The position numbers were made by a program, and so were the translations under genes. DNA of 64,000 nt from assembly GCF_030580865.1 (NCBI RefSeq), contig NZ_JAUQSY010000004.1, positions 395,089 through 459,088 on the forward strand, given 5' to 3'. The notes under the pieces are model-generated. The model saw only the letters and a program-made list of their open reading frames with translations, ran no database searches and was not told the DNA's origin. This DNA is from Hymenobacter aranciens (GTDB taxonomy: Bacteria; Bacteroidota; Bacteroidia; Cytophagales; Hymenobacteraceae). Shown here one piece after another: positions 28,142 to 36,076 of the stretch (its first letter is position 1; every line of letters begins with the position of its first letter).

Positions 28142-28339
28142 AACGACAAACTCCCCTCTTTTCCAAGGAGGAGATGTTGCGCTGAATGCGCAACGGGGGT
28201 GGTTAGGCCTCCCGCGCCGTCAGGGATTTACTGGGTTCGTTCAGCGTCGTTCTGACGGCGCGACCGGGCGAACCAACCCCGTTTTACCTGCGGTAAAACA
28301 TCCCCTCCTTTCCAAGGAGGGGAGTTTGTCGTTCTACTT
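28136..28339. repeat. Complex palindromic element, copy 2, bounded by two stop codons
   Basis: The terminal arms (28136-28158 and 28317-28339) are perfect 23-base reverse complements that include the AAG-TAG end of both flanking genes. Inside are the same parts as in copy 1 at 19548-19711: a CTCCCCT/AGGAGG hairpin, GTTGCGCTGAATGCGCAAC, GGGGGTGGTTAGGCCTCC, and on the right AACCAACCCC with a CCCCTCC/GGAGGGG hairpin. A central CGCCGTCAGG...CTGACGGCG stem is specific to this copy. Confidence 0.9.
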
Positions 28340-29233
28340 AATCATGTCTACCTCCGCCTTAATCATGGCGTTGTACCGCAGTCCCTGCGCGTTGGCGGCG
28401 GTAATGAGACTCCAGCCACGGCCGATGGTGTAGTTCCAGGTGCGGCTTTCCTTGAACTCGAAGGTCGGACGCATTATCTGGCCGTAGGGCGTATAGTTGT
28501 CCATGAAGTTGGTGGCGAAAAACTTGTCGCCGCTTACTACCCACTCCATGGCTACGAAAAAGCCTTCGGACGGGGCCACGATGTTGTAGGGCGTGAGGTC
28601 GACGGTGTACCACTGGCCGCCCTGGGGGGCCGACACGACCACGTTTTCGGTGAGCAGGTCGGTGTTGGGAGCGTTGTAGTTACCGTCGGCCTTGTAGATG
28701 CGGACGCGGAAGGGCTCGCGCGGAAAGCCGTGCTCGCCGATGAAGAACGACACCGTGCGGACGTTGCCAAGGCGCTTGTTTTTGTCGTTTTTCACGAAGA
28801 AGGCGTACTGGCTGCCGGGCTGGCCCTGAATCATGCCGTCGCCGGGGTCTTTGGCTTTGGCGCCGAGGCCCAGGTTTTTCACTTTGCCGGCCTGCACCGT
28901 CACGCCGCCCAACTCGATGGCGCGCTTGGGCACTTCAATAATGAGGTTATCTACGGCCACGCCGCGCTTGACGAGCAGAGCTTTACGGTAATAACCCAAG
29001 GCTACCACCATCAAGGTGTCCTGCGCATTTTTGGTAGGGGCAGGCACGATGAAAACCCCGTGCTCATTGCTGAGGGCGCCAATTTGCTCATCCTTCAAGC
29101 CGACGGACGTGAAAGGGAGCGGTTCTTTGGTATCCTTATCCACGATGGTGCCCTTGATTTGGGCCGTTTGAGCGTGGCTTATGGTCGATAGCGATACTAA
29201 GAAAAATACTACAAAAAGTACGCGTTTGAACAT
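28334..29233 (-). CDS. CarboxypepD_reg-like exported protein, paralogue 3
   Basis: A 299-residue protein with a signal peptide ending SHAQ. It has the same layout as paralogues 1 and 2, including FFIGEHGFPREPFRVR, NTDLLTENVVVSAPQGG and FFVAMEWVVSGDKFF, and shares the C-terminal AEVDMIK with paralogue 1. The ATG at 29233 was chosen because it opens the signal peptide; an upstream in-frame extension to 29704 would run through the promoters and the divergent feoA gene. Its stop codon is part of the palindromic element at 28136-28339. Confidence 0.8.
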   Translation of the reverse strand: MFKRVLFVVFFLVSLSTISHAQTAQIKGTIVDKDTKEPLPFTSVGLKDEQIGALSNEHGVFIVPAPTKNAQDTLMVVALGYYRKALLVKRGVAVDNLIIEVPKRAIELGGVTVQAGKVKNLGLGAKAKDPGDGMIQGQPGSQYAFFVKNDKNKRLGNVRTVSFFIGEHGFPREPFRVRIYKADGNYNAPNTDLLTENVVVSAPQGGQWYTVDLTPYNIVAPSEGFFVAMEWVVSGDKFFATNFMDNYTPYGQIMRPTFEFKESRTWNYTIGRGWSLITAANAQGLRYNAMIKAEVDMIK

Positions 29234-29253
29234 AGAATAGGCGGTAGAACAAA

Positions 29254-29261
29254 CGAAATTA
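29254..29261 (-). promoter_or_regulatory. -7-like element of CarboxypepD_reg paralogue 3
   Basis: TAATTTCG on the minus strand in the context TTTTGTAATTTCG, 21 bases before the start codon. It resembles the TAAATTTG elements of the other two copies. Confidence 0.4.
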
Positions 29262-29397
29262 CAAAATCGGGCCGGAAAGTTATTGGAAATAATTGGTTGA
29301 TGCAACCATCGTAGATAGCAGCGTGGCCGAATAAACACAATGATGACCTCCGGCGGTTCGGCCGGGCGCAGATTAGGCGCGGAACCGGGCTGTGGCG

Positions 29398-29405
29398 TAT
29401 CTTTG
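29398..29405 (+). promoter_or_regulatory. -7 promoter element of feoA-feoB
   Basis: TATCTTTG matches the TAnnTTTG consensus 31 bases before the feoA start. I saw no clear Fur box, though iron control would be expected. Confidence 0.6.
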
Positions 29406-29435
29406 TTTGTAGCGTTTCTAAATAAAACCCCCTTC

Positions 29436-29720
29436 ATGCCTTCGGCTCTATCTCGTCGCCCCTTGTCCGTTTCGGCCCCGGCCGCAACTTCGCAGCGCTC
29501 GGCCAAGGATTTGCAGCTGGGCGAGACGGGCACCATCTGCTGCCTGCAGGACCCCGAAATGGCGCTGAAACTGCTGGAAATGGGCTGTGTGCCCGGCGTG
29601 CGGGTGCGCCTGAGCGGCCGGGCCCCGTTTGGCGACCCGCTGATGCTGGTGCTGGGCGACGAGGAATACACGCTGTCGCTGCGCAAGAGCGAGGCGGCCA
29701 CCATTTTGTTGAAGGACTAA
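29436..29720 (+). CDS. feoA: FeoA-domain protein
   Basis: A 94-residue protein. After a variable 26-residue start comes the SH3-like FeoA domain: LGETGTICCLQDPEMALKLLEMGCVPGVRVRLSGRAPFGDPLMLVLGDEEYTLSLRKSEA, seen here as LLEMGCVPGVRV, APFGDPLMLVLGD and YTLSLRKSEA. FeoA supports ferrous iron uptake by FeoB at the inner membrane. The stop codon lies nine bases before feoB, so they form an operon. The ATG at 29436 was chosen because it follows the -7 element at a normal distance; upstream in-frame codons would precede it. Confidence 0.88.
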   Translation: MPSALSRRPLSVSAPAATSQRSAKDLQLGETGTICCLQDPEMALKLLEMGCVPGVRVRLSGRAPFGDPLMLVLGDEEYTLSLRKSEAATILLKD

Positions 29721-29729
29721 ACGCGGCGC

Positions 29730-31910
29730 ATGGCGGTGACTGTCAGCCCCTCGCGGCCCCACGATACTATTACCGGCACTCCCGAAACCGGGAGCCAGCT
29801 CACGCGTATCGCCCTGATTGGCAACCCCAACAGCGGCAAAACCTCGCTGTTTAACCAGCTCACGGGGCTCAATCAGAAGGTGGGCAACTTCCCCGGCGTG
29901 ACTGTGGACCGCAAGTCGGGCTTCGCGCAGCTGAGCAGCACGCGGCGGGCCGAGATTGTGGATTTACCGGGCACTTACTCGCTCTATCCCAAGAGTTTGG
30001 ATGAGAAGGTAATTACCGACCTGCTCTACGACCGGGGCTCGGCGGGCTACCCCGATTTTGTGGTGGTGACGGTGGACGCCAGCAACCTGCGGCGCAGCTT
30101 GTTGCTATTCAGCCAGCTGGCCGATTTGGAACTACCCGCCATTCTGGCCCTGAACATGACCGACGTGGCCGAGCGTCACGGCATCAGCATTGATATTCAG
30201 GCGCTGGAGCAAGAGCTGGGCGTGCCCATCGTGCCGATGAATGCCCGCAAGGGCATCGGGGTGGCAGCGCTCAAGATTGTGATGGCCGAGCGGCTGGCCA
30301 CGCACCCGGTGCGCTTCTGGGAGCCGAATGACGAGCTGCTGCCGCTTGTGCGGCAGATTCGCTACTACTTCAACCTGCACAACGACTACCTGGCGCTGCA
30401 CTACGCCCAGCAGTACCGCAGCATCAGCTTCCTGAGCGTCGATGACAGGCAGCACATTGCGGAGTTGGTGGCGCAGTCCGGGTTCGACGCCACGGCCTGG
30501 CAGGCGGCCGAAACCATTGCCCGCTACCAGCGCATCAACGAGGTGCTGCTGGAGGCCGTGACGGTGACGCGCACCGAAAAGCGCGAGCCCATCAGCAACC
30601 GCATCGACAAGGTGCTGACGCACCGGGTAGGCGGCTACGCTATTTTCCTGGGCATTCTGTTTTTGCTGTTTCAGACCATTTTTGCCTGGGCGCAGTACCC
30701 GATGGATTTGATTGACCAGGGCATTTCGGCGCTGAGTGAACTCATTCAAAGCAGCTTCGCGGGGCCGCTGGTGCGGCTGCTCACGGAGGGCGTGCTGGCG
30801 GGCCTGGGCGGGGTGCTGATATTCATTCCGCAGATTGCGCTGCTGTTTGCCTTTCTGGCGGTGCTGGAGGAAACGGGCTACATGGCCCGCGTCACCTTTT
30901 TGATGGACAAGCTGATGCGGCCCTTCGGACTGAGCGGCAAGAGCGTGGTGCCGCTGATTTCGGGGCTGGCCTGCGCGGTGCCGGCCATCATGGGGGCGCG
31001 CACCATCGAAAGCTGGAAGGACCGGATGATAACCATCTTCGTGACCCCGCTGATGTCGTGCTCGGCGCGCATCCCGGTGTACACGGTGCTGGTGGCGCTG
31101 GTGGTGCCCGACCGGGCGGTGTGGGGCTTTCTGAATTTGCGCGGCGTGGCCCTGATGGGGCTGTATCTGCTGGGCGTGGTGGCGGCGCTGGGCTCGGCCT
31201 GGGTGCTGAAAACCTTGCTCAAGGCCCGCGAGCGCAGCTACTTCATCATGGAGTTCCCGGTGTATAAGTGGCCGCGCTGGAAGAACGTGGGCATCACCAT
31301 CTGGCAGAAGGTGAGTGCGTTTGTGTGGCAGGCGGGCAAGGTGATTGTGGCTATTTCCATCCTGCTGTGGGTGCTGGCCAGCTATGGCCCGGGCCAGCGG
31401 CAGGATGCGGCCGAGGCGCGGGTGCGGGCGGCAGCTCCGGCCGTTGCCACAGCGGTGCCCGATACTACTGCCAGCCAAGAGCTGGAGCGCCGCGTGGCCT
31501 CGGTGCGCCTCGAAAACTCCTATGCCGGGCTGTTCGGGCGCGGCATCGAGCCGGTGATTCGGCCGCTGGGCTTCGACTGGAAAATCGGCATTGCCTTGCT
31601 TACCTCGTTTGCGGCGCGGGAAGTGTTTGTAGGCACCATCTCAACCATTTACAGCGTAGGGCAGGATGCCGACCTGGGCACGGTGCAGGAAAAATTACGG
31701 GCCGAGAAGGACGCTGACGGCCAGCTGTTTTTCACGCCGGCGCGGGCGTTTTCGCTGCTGGTATTCTACGTGTTTGCCATGCAGTGCATGAGCACTCTGG
31801 CCGTGACGTACCGCGAAACCAAGAGTTGGAAGTGGCCGCTGGGGCAACTGGTATACATGACCGGGCTGGCGTATGTAGCGGCGCTGGTGGTATTCCAGGT
31901 GTTGAAGTAG
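29730..31910 (+). CDS. feoB: Ferrous iron transporter FeoB
   Basis: A 726-residue inner-membrane Fe2+ transporter. The N-terminal G domain shows G1 GNPNSGKTS (31-39), the G2 threonine in GNFPGVTVD, G3 DLPG (78-81) and G4 NMTD. A helical GDI-like segment follows, then a membrane domain with two Gate regions, for example MARVTFLMDKLMRPFGLSGKS and SCSARIPVY. The part near residues 550-590 is a variable alanine-rich insert. It is cotranscribed with feoA and followed by a strong terminator. Confidence 0.96.
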   Translation: MAVTVSPSRPHDTITGTPETGSQLTRIALIGNPNSGKTSLFNQLTGLNQKVGNFPGVTVDRKSGFAQLSSTRRAEIVDLPGTYSLYPKSLDEKVITDLLYDRGSAGYPDFVVVTVDASNLRRSLLLFSQLADLELPAILALNMTDVAERHGISIDIQALEQELGVPIVPMNARKGIGVAALKIVMAERLATHPVRFWEPNDELLPLVRQIRYYFNLHNDYLALHYAQQYRSISFLSVDDRQHIAELVAQSGFDATAWQAAETIARYQRINEVLLEAVTVTRTEKREPISNRIDKVLTHRVGGYAIFLGILFLLFQTIFAWAQYPMDLIDQGISALSELIQSSFAGPLVRLLTEGVLAGLGGVLIFIPQIALLFAFLAVLEETGYMARVTFLMDKLMRPFGLSGKSVVPLISGLACAVPAIMGARTIESWKDRMITIFVTPLMSCSARIPVYTVLVALVVPDRAVWGFLNLRGVALMGLYLLGVVAALGSAWVLKTLLKARERSYFIMEFPVYKWPRWKNVGITIWQKVSAFVWQAGKVIVAISILLWVLASYGPGQRQDAAEARVRAAAPAVATAVPDTTASQELERRVASVRLENSYAGLFGRGIEPVIRPLGFDWKIGIALLTSFAAREVFVGTISTIYSVGQDADLGTVQEKLRAEKDADGQLFFTPARAFSLLVFYVFAMQCMSTLAVTYRETKSWKWPLGQLVYMTGLAYVAALVVFQVLK

Positions 31911-31930
31911 GGGCGGGACTTAAATTTCAA

Positions 31931-31965
31931 CGTTCATATCGGAACAGCCTGTCCGTAAATGGACA
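31931..31965 (+). promoter_or_regulatory. Two palindromic operator-like sites upstream of the efflux adaptor
   Basis: Site 1 is GTTC-N6-GAAC (within 31931-31946) and site 2 is TGTCC-N6-GGACA (31950-31965), with centres 19 bases apart. Site 2's centre is 73.5 bases before the TGGCAC of the sigma-54-like promoter at 32030. The same pair with the same promoter distance occurs before the ATPase gene (35013-35046). Likely binding sites for the NtrC-like regulator encoded at 40084. Confidence 0.65.
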
Positions 31966-31971
31966 GTTTGC

Positions 31972-32006
31972 AGGCCGCTGGCGCCATCCGCCAGCGGCCT
32001 TTTTAT
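31972..32006 (+). terminator. Terminator after feoB
   Basis: AGGCCGCTGGCG pairs perfectly with CGCCAGCGGCCT around a 5-base loop, followed by TTTTAT. It lies between the operator-like sites and the sigma-54-like promoter of the next gene. Confidence 0.9.
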
Positions 32007-32029
32007 CTACATAACAGCACCTTACTGAT

Positions 32030-32046
32030 TTGGCACACCACTTGGC
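32030..32046 (+). promoter_or_regulatory. Sigma-54-type promoter of the efflux adaptor
   Basis: TTGGCAC-N5-TTGG carries the -24 element TGGCAC and a -12 element TTGG where the consensus is TTGC. It is identical in 18 of 20 bases to the element at 35111. It lies 37 bases before the start codon. Confidence 0.65.
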
Positions 32047-32082
32047 TTAGCGGTTAGGAAACCCCTACCCGCCCGCCCAAAA

Positions 32083-33330
32083 ATGGACAGAGCCCTCGCC
32101 CCCGCCATCAACACCCGCCGCAAGCGCCGCCGCTGGCTGCTGGGACTAGGCTTGCTGCTAGGATTGGTGGCCGTAGTGCTAGCGGCTCGCGCGCTCCTAA
32201 AGCCGACCATCAGCCGCGAGGAATTGCTGACGGCCAGCGTGGAAACCGGCGACGTGGAAGCGGCCCTGACCGCCGCCGGCACCGTCATTCCCGGGCGCGA
32301 AGCCGTCATTACCAGCCCCATTCAGAGCACCATCCGGCGGGTGGCGCTGGCGGTGGGCACGCGGGTGCAGCCAGGGCAGACCATCGTGGAGCTGGACAAG
32401 GACCAGGCGGCCTTGTCGCTGGCGAAGCTGGATGATGAGCAGCTGCGCAATCAGAACAAGAACTCGCAGCTGCAGCTTACGCTGGAAGGCAGCCTCAATG
32501 ATTTGCGCTCGCAGGAGCAGGTGCAGCGGGTGAAGGTGAGCAGCTTGCAGTCGGCCCTGCGCGACGAGCAGCAGTTGCTGAAAATCGGGGGCGGCACGCC
32601 GGAGGCGGTGCGGCAGGCCGAGCTGAACCTGGCTGTGGCAAAGCTGGAAGCTGAGCGGCTGGTGCGCCAGATTCGGACGCAGCAGAAGTCGAACGCGGCC
32701 GACGTGCGCGAATTGGGCTACACCGTGTCGATGCAGCAGCGCAGCATTAAGGAGCTGGCCGACAAGCTACAGCAGGCCGACATCAGCAGCCAGCAGCCGG
32801 GCGTGCTGACCTGGGTGAACGACAACCTGGGCAGCACCGTGCAGGCCGGCGACCCCCTGGCCCGCGTGGCCGACCTGAGCAGCTACCGCGTGCGCGCCAC
32901 TATCTCCGACGCCTACGCCGACCAGCTGCACGAGGGCGACCCAGTGGTGCTGCGCGCCAACGGCACCGACCTGCGCGGCTCCATCAGCAGCATCAGCCCG
33001 GCCGTGGACAAGGGCGTGGTGACCTTCTATGCCCAGCTCGATGACAACCACAACGCGGCGCTACGGGCCAACCTGCGGGCCGACGTGTTTGTGATTACCA
33101 AGTCGCACCGCAATACGCTACGGGTGAAGAACGGGCCCTTCTACCACGGCGGGCAGGAGCAGGCGGTGTTTGTGCTGAAGGATGAAAAGCTAACGCGCCG
33201 CACGGTGCGCTTGGGCGACAGCAACTTCGACTACGTGCAGGTGGTGAGCGGGCTGCGCGCCGGGGAGGAAGTGGTGGTGTCGGACATGAAGGACCACGAG
33301 GATACGCCGGAGCTGCGGGTGAAGGAATAG
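32083..33330 (+). CDS. HlyD/RND-type periplasmic adaptor of an efflux system
   Basis: A 415-residue membrane-fusion protein. One N-terminal transmembrane helix (about 17-38) follows a basic stretch RRKRRR. A lipoyl/barrel-sandwich half (VITSPIQSTIRRVALAVGTRVQPGQTIVELD, around 75-105) leads into a helical hairpin (about 110-235), then the return lipoyl half (VLTWVNDNLGSTVQAGDPL) and a beta-barrel. The protein links an inner-membrane transporter with an outer-membrane channel. The channel gene follows, and a MacB-like ATPase and two permeases are encoded a little further on. It has its own sigma-54-like promoter. Confidence 0.92.
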   Translation: MDRALAPAINTRRKRRRWLLGLGLLLGLVAVVLAARALLKPTISREELLTASVETGDVEAALTAAGTVIPGREAVITSPIQSTIRRVALAVGTRVQPGQTIVELDKDQAALSLAKLDDEQLRNQNKNSQLQLTLEGSLNDLRSQEQVQRVKVSSLQSALRDEQQLLKIGGGTPEAVRQAELNLAVAKLEAERLVRQIRTQQKSNAADVRELGYTVSMQQRSIKELADKLQQADISSQQPGVLTWVNDNLGSTVQAGDPLARVADLSSYRVRATISDAYADQLHEGDPVVLRANGTDLRGSISSISPAVDKGVVTFYAQLDDNHNAALRANLRADVFVITKSHRNTLRVKNGPFYHGGQEQAVFVLKDEKLTRRTVRLGDSNFDYVQVVSGLRAGEEVVVSDMKDHEDTPELRVKE

Positions 33331-33334
33331 TCGC

Positions 33335-33533
33335 CCTCCCCAGCGGACCTCACCCCCCGGCCCCCTCTCCAAAAGAGAGGGGGAGCCTGACGATTACCTA
33401 CAATTTTTAGTGATTAGCAAGCAATGTTTTCTTTATCTGATTTCTGTAAAAAGGTAGTAGGCTTCACCACAAAACCGTCAGGCTCCCCCTCTCTTTTGGA
33501 GAGGGGGCCGGGGGGTGAGGTCCGCCGGGGAGG
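33335..33533. repeat. 58-base inverted repeat reaching into the TolC-like gene
   Basis: Arms 33335-33392 and 33476-33533 are reverse complements with a single mismatch and an 83-base loop. Each arm contains its own hairpin CCCCCTCTC-CAAAA-GAGAGGGGG. The left arm lies just after the adaptor stop codon. The right arm overlaps codons 18-37 of the downstream CDS as called, and the apparent start codon is in the loop. Confidence 0.92.
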
Positions 33534-34965
33534 ACGACTCGCATTAGCCTTCCTGCTTCTTCCCTTACTAAGCCTCGCCCAGCTCACCCTGCCCGCCGCC
33601 ATCAGCCAGGCGCTGGAGCACTCGGCCATCGGCCAGCAGGCCGCCACCGACCGCGACATCAGCTACTGGAGCTGGCGGGGCTACCAGGCCAACTACCGCC
33701 CGCAGCTGGGCCTGAGCGGCACTATTCCCAACTTCAGCCGGGTGATTACGCCGGTGGTGCAGCCCGATGGCACGACTGATTTCCGGGCCGTGCGGATTAA
33801 CAACTCAGTGCTGGGGCTGACCCTGAGCCAGAACATCGGGCCGACGGGCGGGCAGATTATCGTGGGCTCGGAAGTGCAGCGGTTTGACGACTTCAACGGC
33901 AACACCAAGCGCTATAATAACCAGCCGTTTACCCTGGGGTTGGTGCAGCCCATCGGGCGCTTCAATACCCTGCGCTGGAACCGGCGCATCGAGCCGCTGC
34001 GCTACCAGGAAAGCCAGCGGCTGTACGTGGAGCAGCGGGAAACCATTGCCCAGCGCGTCACGGAATTGTACTTCGACGTGCTGCTGCAGCAGGTGAGCGC
34101 CGAGGTGGCCGGCCAGAACGTGACGGCCACCAGCGAGCTGCTGCGGGTGGGCCGCGAGCGGTTTGCGCTGGGCCGGCTGTCGCAGGCCGATTTGCTGCTG
34201 CTGGAGCTGAACGTACTCAATGCCCAACAGGCGCAGACCCAAGCCCGGCTCGACGCCGAGAATGCTACTGTGAACCTGCAGGCCTACACCGGCTTGTTTG
34301 AAAACGGCAAGCCCACGCTGGACGTGCCCGACGATGCGCCCCGCCCGGCCGTGCTGCCCGCCGTGGCCCTGGAGCAGGCCCGCCAGAACCGCAGCACCAC
34401 GCTCACCTTCCGCCGCCGCCTGCTGGAGGCCGAGCGCGACGTGGCCCTGGCCCGGGGCAGCACCGGCTTCCTGGCCACCCTTACGGCCAACACGGGCTAC
34501 GTGAACCAGGCCCCCAACCTGGGCGCTACCTACCTCAACCTCCAGAACCAGCAGCAGGTGGCGCTGGGCTTTTCGGTGCCGCTGGTGGACTGGGGCCGGC
34601 GCAAATCCATCGTGAAAACCGCCCAGCTGGCCCGCGACCAAGAGCAGCACAACGTAACCCAAGAAGAGCGCAGCTTCGAGCAAACCGTGCTGACGCAGGC
34701 GGCCCAGCTGGCGGCGCTGGCCGAACAGCTGCAGCTGGCCAGCCGCGCCGACTCGCTGGCCCGGCAGCGCTACGTCATCGCTGAGGCGGTGTACCGGGCG
34801 GGCCGCCTGAGCCTCACCGACCTCACTATTGCGCAGTCGGGCAAGGATTTGGCGCGGCGCGGCTACATCGCGGCGCTGCGGGCCTGCTGGGTGGCACACT
34901 ACCGCCTGCGGGCCCTGACGCTGTACGACTTTGAGCGGGGGCAGTTGATTACGGCGGTGCCGTGA
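33424..34965 (+). CDS. TolC-family outer-membrane efflux channel
   Basis: A 513-residue outer-membrane factor. A hydrophobic signal core (LALAFLLLPLLSLAQ) is followed by the long alternating helical hairpins typical of TolC: LPAAISQALEHSAIGQQA, YFDVLLQQVSAEVAGQNV, GRERFALGRLSQADLLLLELNVL and, in the second half, RQRYVIAEAVYRAGRLSLTDLTIAQ. No ATG, GTG or TTG lies close to the signal core in frame; the only good start is the ATG at 33424 in the loop of a palindrome, so about 38 residues come from repeat DNA. The real start could be a CTG nearer the core. It partners the adaptor upstream. Confidence 0.9.
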   Translation: MFSLSDFCKKVVGFTTKPSGSPSLLERGPGGEVRRGGRLALAFLLLPLLSLAQLTLPAAISQALEHSAIGQQAATDRDISYWSWRGYQANYRPQLGLSGTIPNFSRVITPVVQPDGTTDFRAVRINNSVLGLTLSQNIGPTGGQIIVGSEVQRFDDFNGNTKRYNNQPFTLGLVQPIGRFNTLRWNRRIEPLRYQESQRLYVEQRETIAQRVTELYFDVLLQQVSAEVAGQNVTATSELLRVGRERFALGRLSQADLLLLELNVLNAQQAQTQARLDAENATVNLQAYTGLFENGKPTLDVPDDAPRPAVLPAVALEQARQNRSTTLTFRRRLLEAERDVALARGSTGFLATLTANTGYVNQAPNLGATYLNLQNQQQVALGFSVPLVDWGRRKSIVKTAQLARDQEQHNVTQEERSFEQTVLTQAAQLAALAEQLQLASRADSLARQRYVIAEAVYRAGRLSLTDLTIAQSGKDLARRGYIAALRACWVAHYRLRALTLYDFERGQLITAVP

Positions 34966-35012
34966 TGACGCAGGCCGGCTATCCGCGGGGCTCCGGGCCG
35001 CAACGCCCGCGC

Positions 35013-35046
35013 CGTTCGGGAATGGTCAACTGTCCGCTAATGAACA
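35013..35046 (+). promoter_or_regulatory. Two palindromic operator-like sites upstream of the efflux ATPase
   Basis: Site 1 is GTTC-N6-GGTC (within 35013-35028) and site 2 is TGTCC-N6-GAACA (35031-35046), with centres 18 bases apart. Site 2's centre is 73.5 bases before the TGGCAC of the promoter at 35111, the same as at 31931-32046. Confidence 0.65.
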
Positions 35047-35110
35047 TATTTCCCCGAGCCGGCCATCCGCCAATACACCTCAACTACCTGAAAGCAAATA
35101 CGCTGCTTAA

Positions 35111-35127
35111 TTGGCACGCCTCTTGGC
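35111..35127 (+). promoter_or_regulatory. Sigma-54-type promoter of the ABC efflux operon
   Basis: TTGGCAC-N5-TTGG with the same variant -12 element as at 32030. It is 76 bases before the ATPase start codon. The rest of the 237-base gap holds the two operator-like sites. Confidence 0.65.
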
Positions 35128-35202
35128 TTACCGAATGGCATCTGCTTCTGCTACCGTTCACAACCGGACATTTCCGCTCACTTTTGCTCACCTCGCCGAC
35201 TC

Positions 35203-35931
35203 ATGGATACCCTCGCCCCTGCTCCCGCCCCCGCTACGGCCCCGGCCCGCACCCTGCAGCCGATGCTGCGGCTCATTGATATCGAGAAAGTATACCAGAC
35301 CAAGACCATCGAGACGGTGGCCCTGAACCGGGTGAACCTGACCATCGGCAAGGGCGAGTTTGTGTCCATCATGGGGCCCAGCGGCTGCGGCAAGTCGACC
35401 TTGCTCAGCCTCATCGGGCTGCTCGACGAGCCGACCAGCGGCACCATCGAGCTCAATGGCCGGGCCGTGCGCTCGTACTCGGACAAGGAAGTGGCGGCGC
35501 TGCGCAATTCCAAGATTGGCTTCGTGTTTCAGAGCTACCACCTTATCAACGACCTGTCGGTGCTCGACAACGTGGAGCTGCCCTTGCTGTACCGGCCCGG
35601 CGTGAGCGGCAAGGAGCGGCGCCAGCGGGCGCTGGATGCTCTCGACAAAGTGGGCCTGAGCGCTCGCACGGCCCACTTCCCGGGTCAATTGTCGGGCGGG
35701 CAGCGGCAGCGGGTGGCTATTGCGCGGGCCCTGGTGGGCCAGCCCGAGCTGATACTGGCCGACGAGCCCACCGGCAACCTCGACTCGGTGATGGGCGAGG
35801 AAATAATGGACCTGCTGCTGGAACTCAACCGCCGTGATGGCGTGACCATTGTGATGGTAACCCACGACGAGCAACAGGCGCTGAAGACCGAGCGGCTGGT
35901 GCGCTTCTTCGACGGCAGTCAGGTAAGCTGA
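35203..35931 (+). CDS. MacB/LolD-type ABC transporter ATPase
   Basis: A 242-residue nucleotide-binding subunit. Walker A is GPSGCGKST, the Q-loop lies in [20 protein letters not shown], the ABC signature is [15 protein letters not shown], Walker B is [13 protein letters not shown] and the H-loop VMVTHDEQ. This subclass powers MacB, LolCDE and FtsEX-type mechanotransmission transporters. Two FtsX-like permeases are encoded downstream and adaptor and channel genes upstream, so it most likely drives tripartite export. It is preceded by its own sigma-54-like promoter. Confidence 0.95.
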   Translation: MDTLAPAPAPATAPARTLQPMLRLIDIEKVYQTKTIETVALNRVNLTIGKGEFVSIMGPSGCGKSTLLSLIGLLDEPTSGTIELNGRAVRSYSDKEVAALRNSKIGFVFQSYHLINDLSVLDNVELPLLYRPGVSGKERRQRALDALDKVGLSARTAHFPGQLSGGQRQRVAIARALVGQPELILADEPTGNLDSVMGEEIMDLLLELNRRDGVTIVMVTHDEQQALKTERLVRFFDGSQVS

Positions 35932-36076
35932 TTTTAACCAACGCAGAGCATTAGAATGGTGGGAGGGCTGGCCAGGGGCAAAGTGAATGGTGGGAAACAA
36001 TGCCGCTCAGAATTGCTCACACTTGCCGCCCATCATTCGCCGCGCTGGCACTTAACTATCTTTTCTGCAACACGCT

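Noticed and set aside
29234..29704. N-terminal extension of CarboxypepD_reg paralogue 3
   Set aside because: It would put 157 residues before a clear signal peptide and overlap the divergent feoA start region.
36046..36066. TGGCAC before the sigma factor gene as a third sigma-54 promoter
   Set aside because: No TTGG/TTGC follows at the required spacing and no operator-like palindromes lie upstream.
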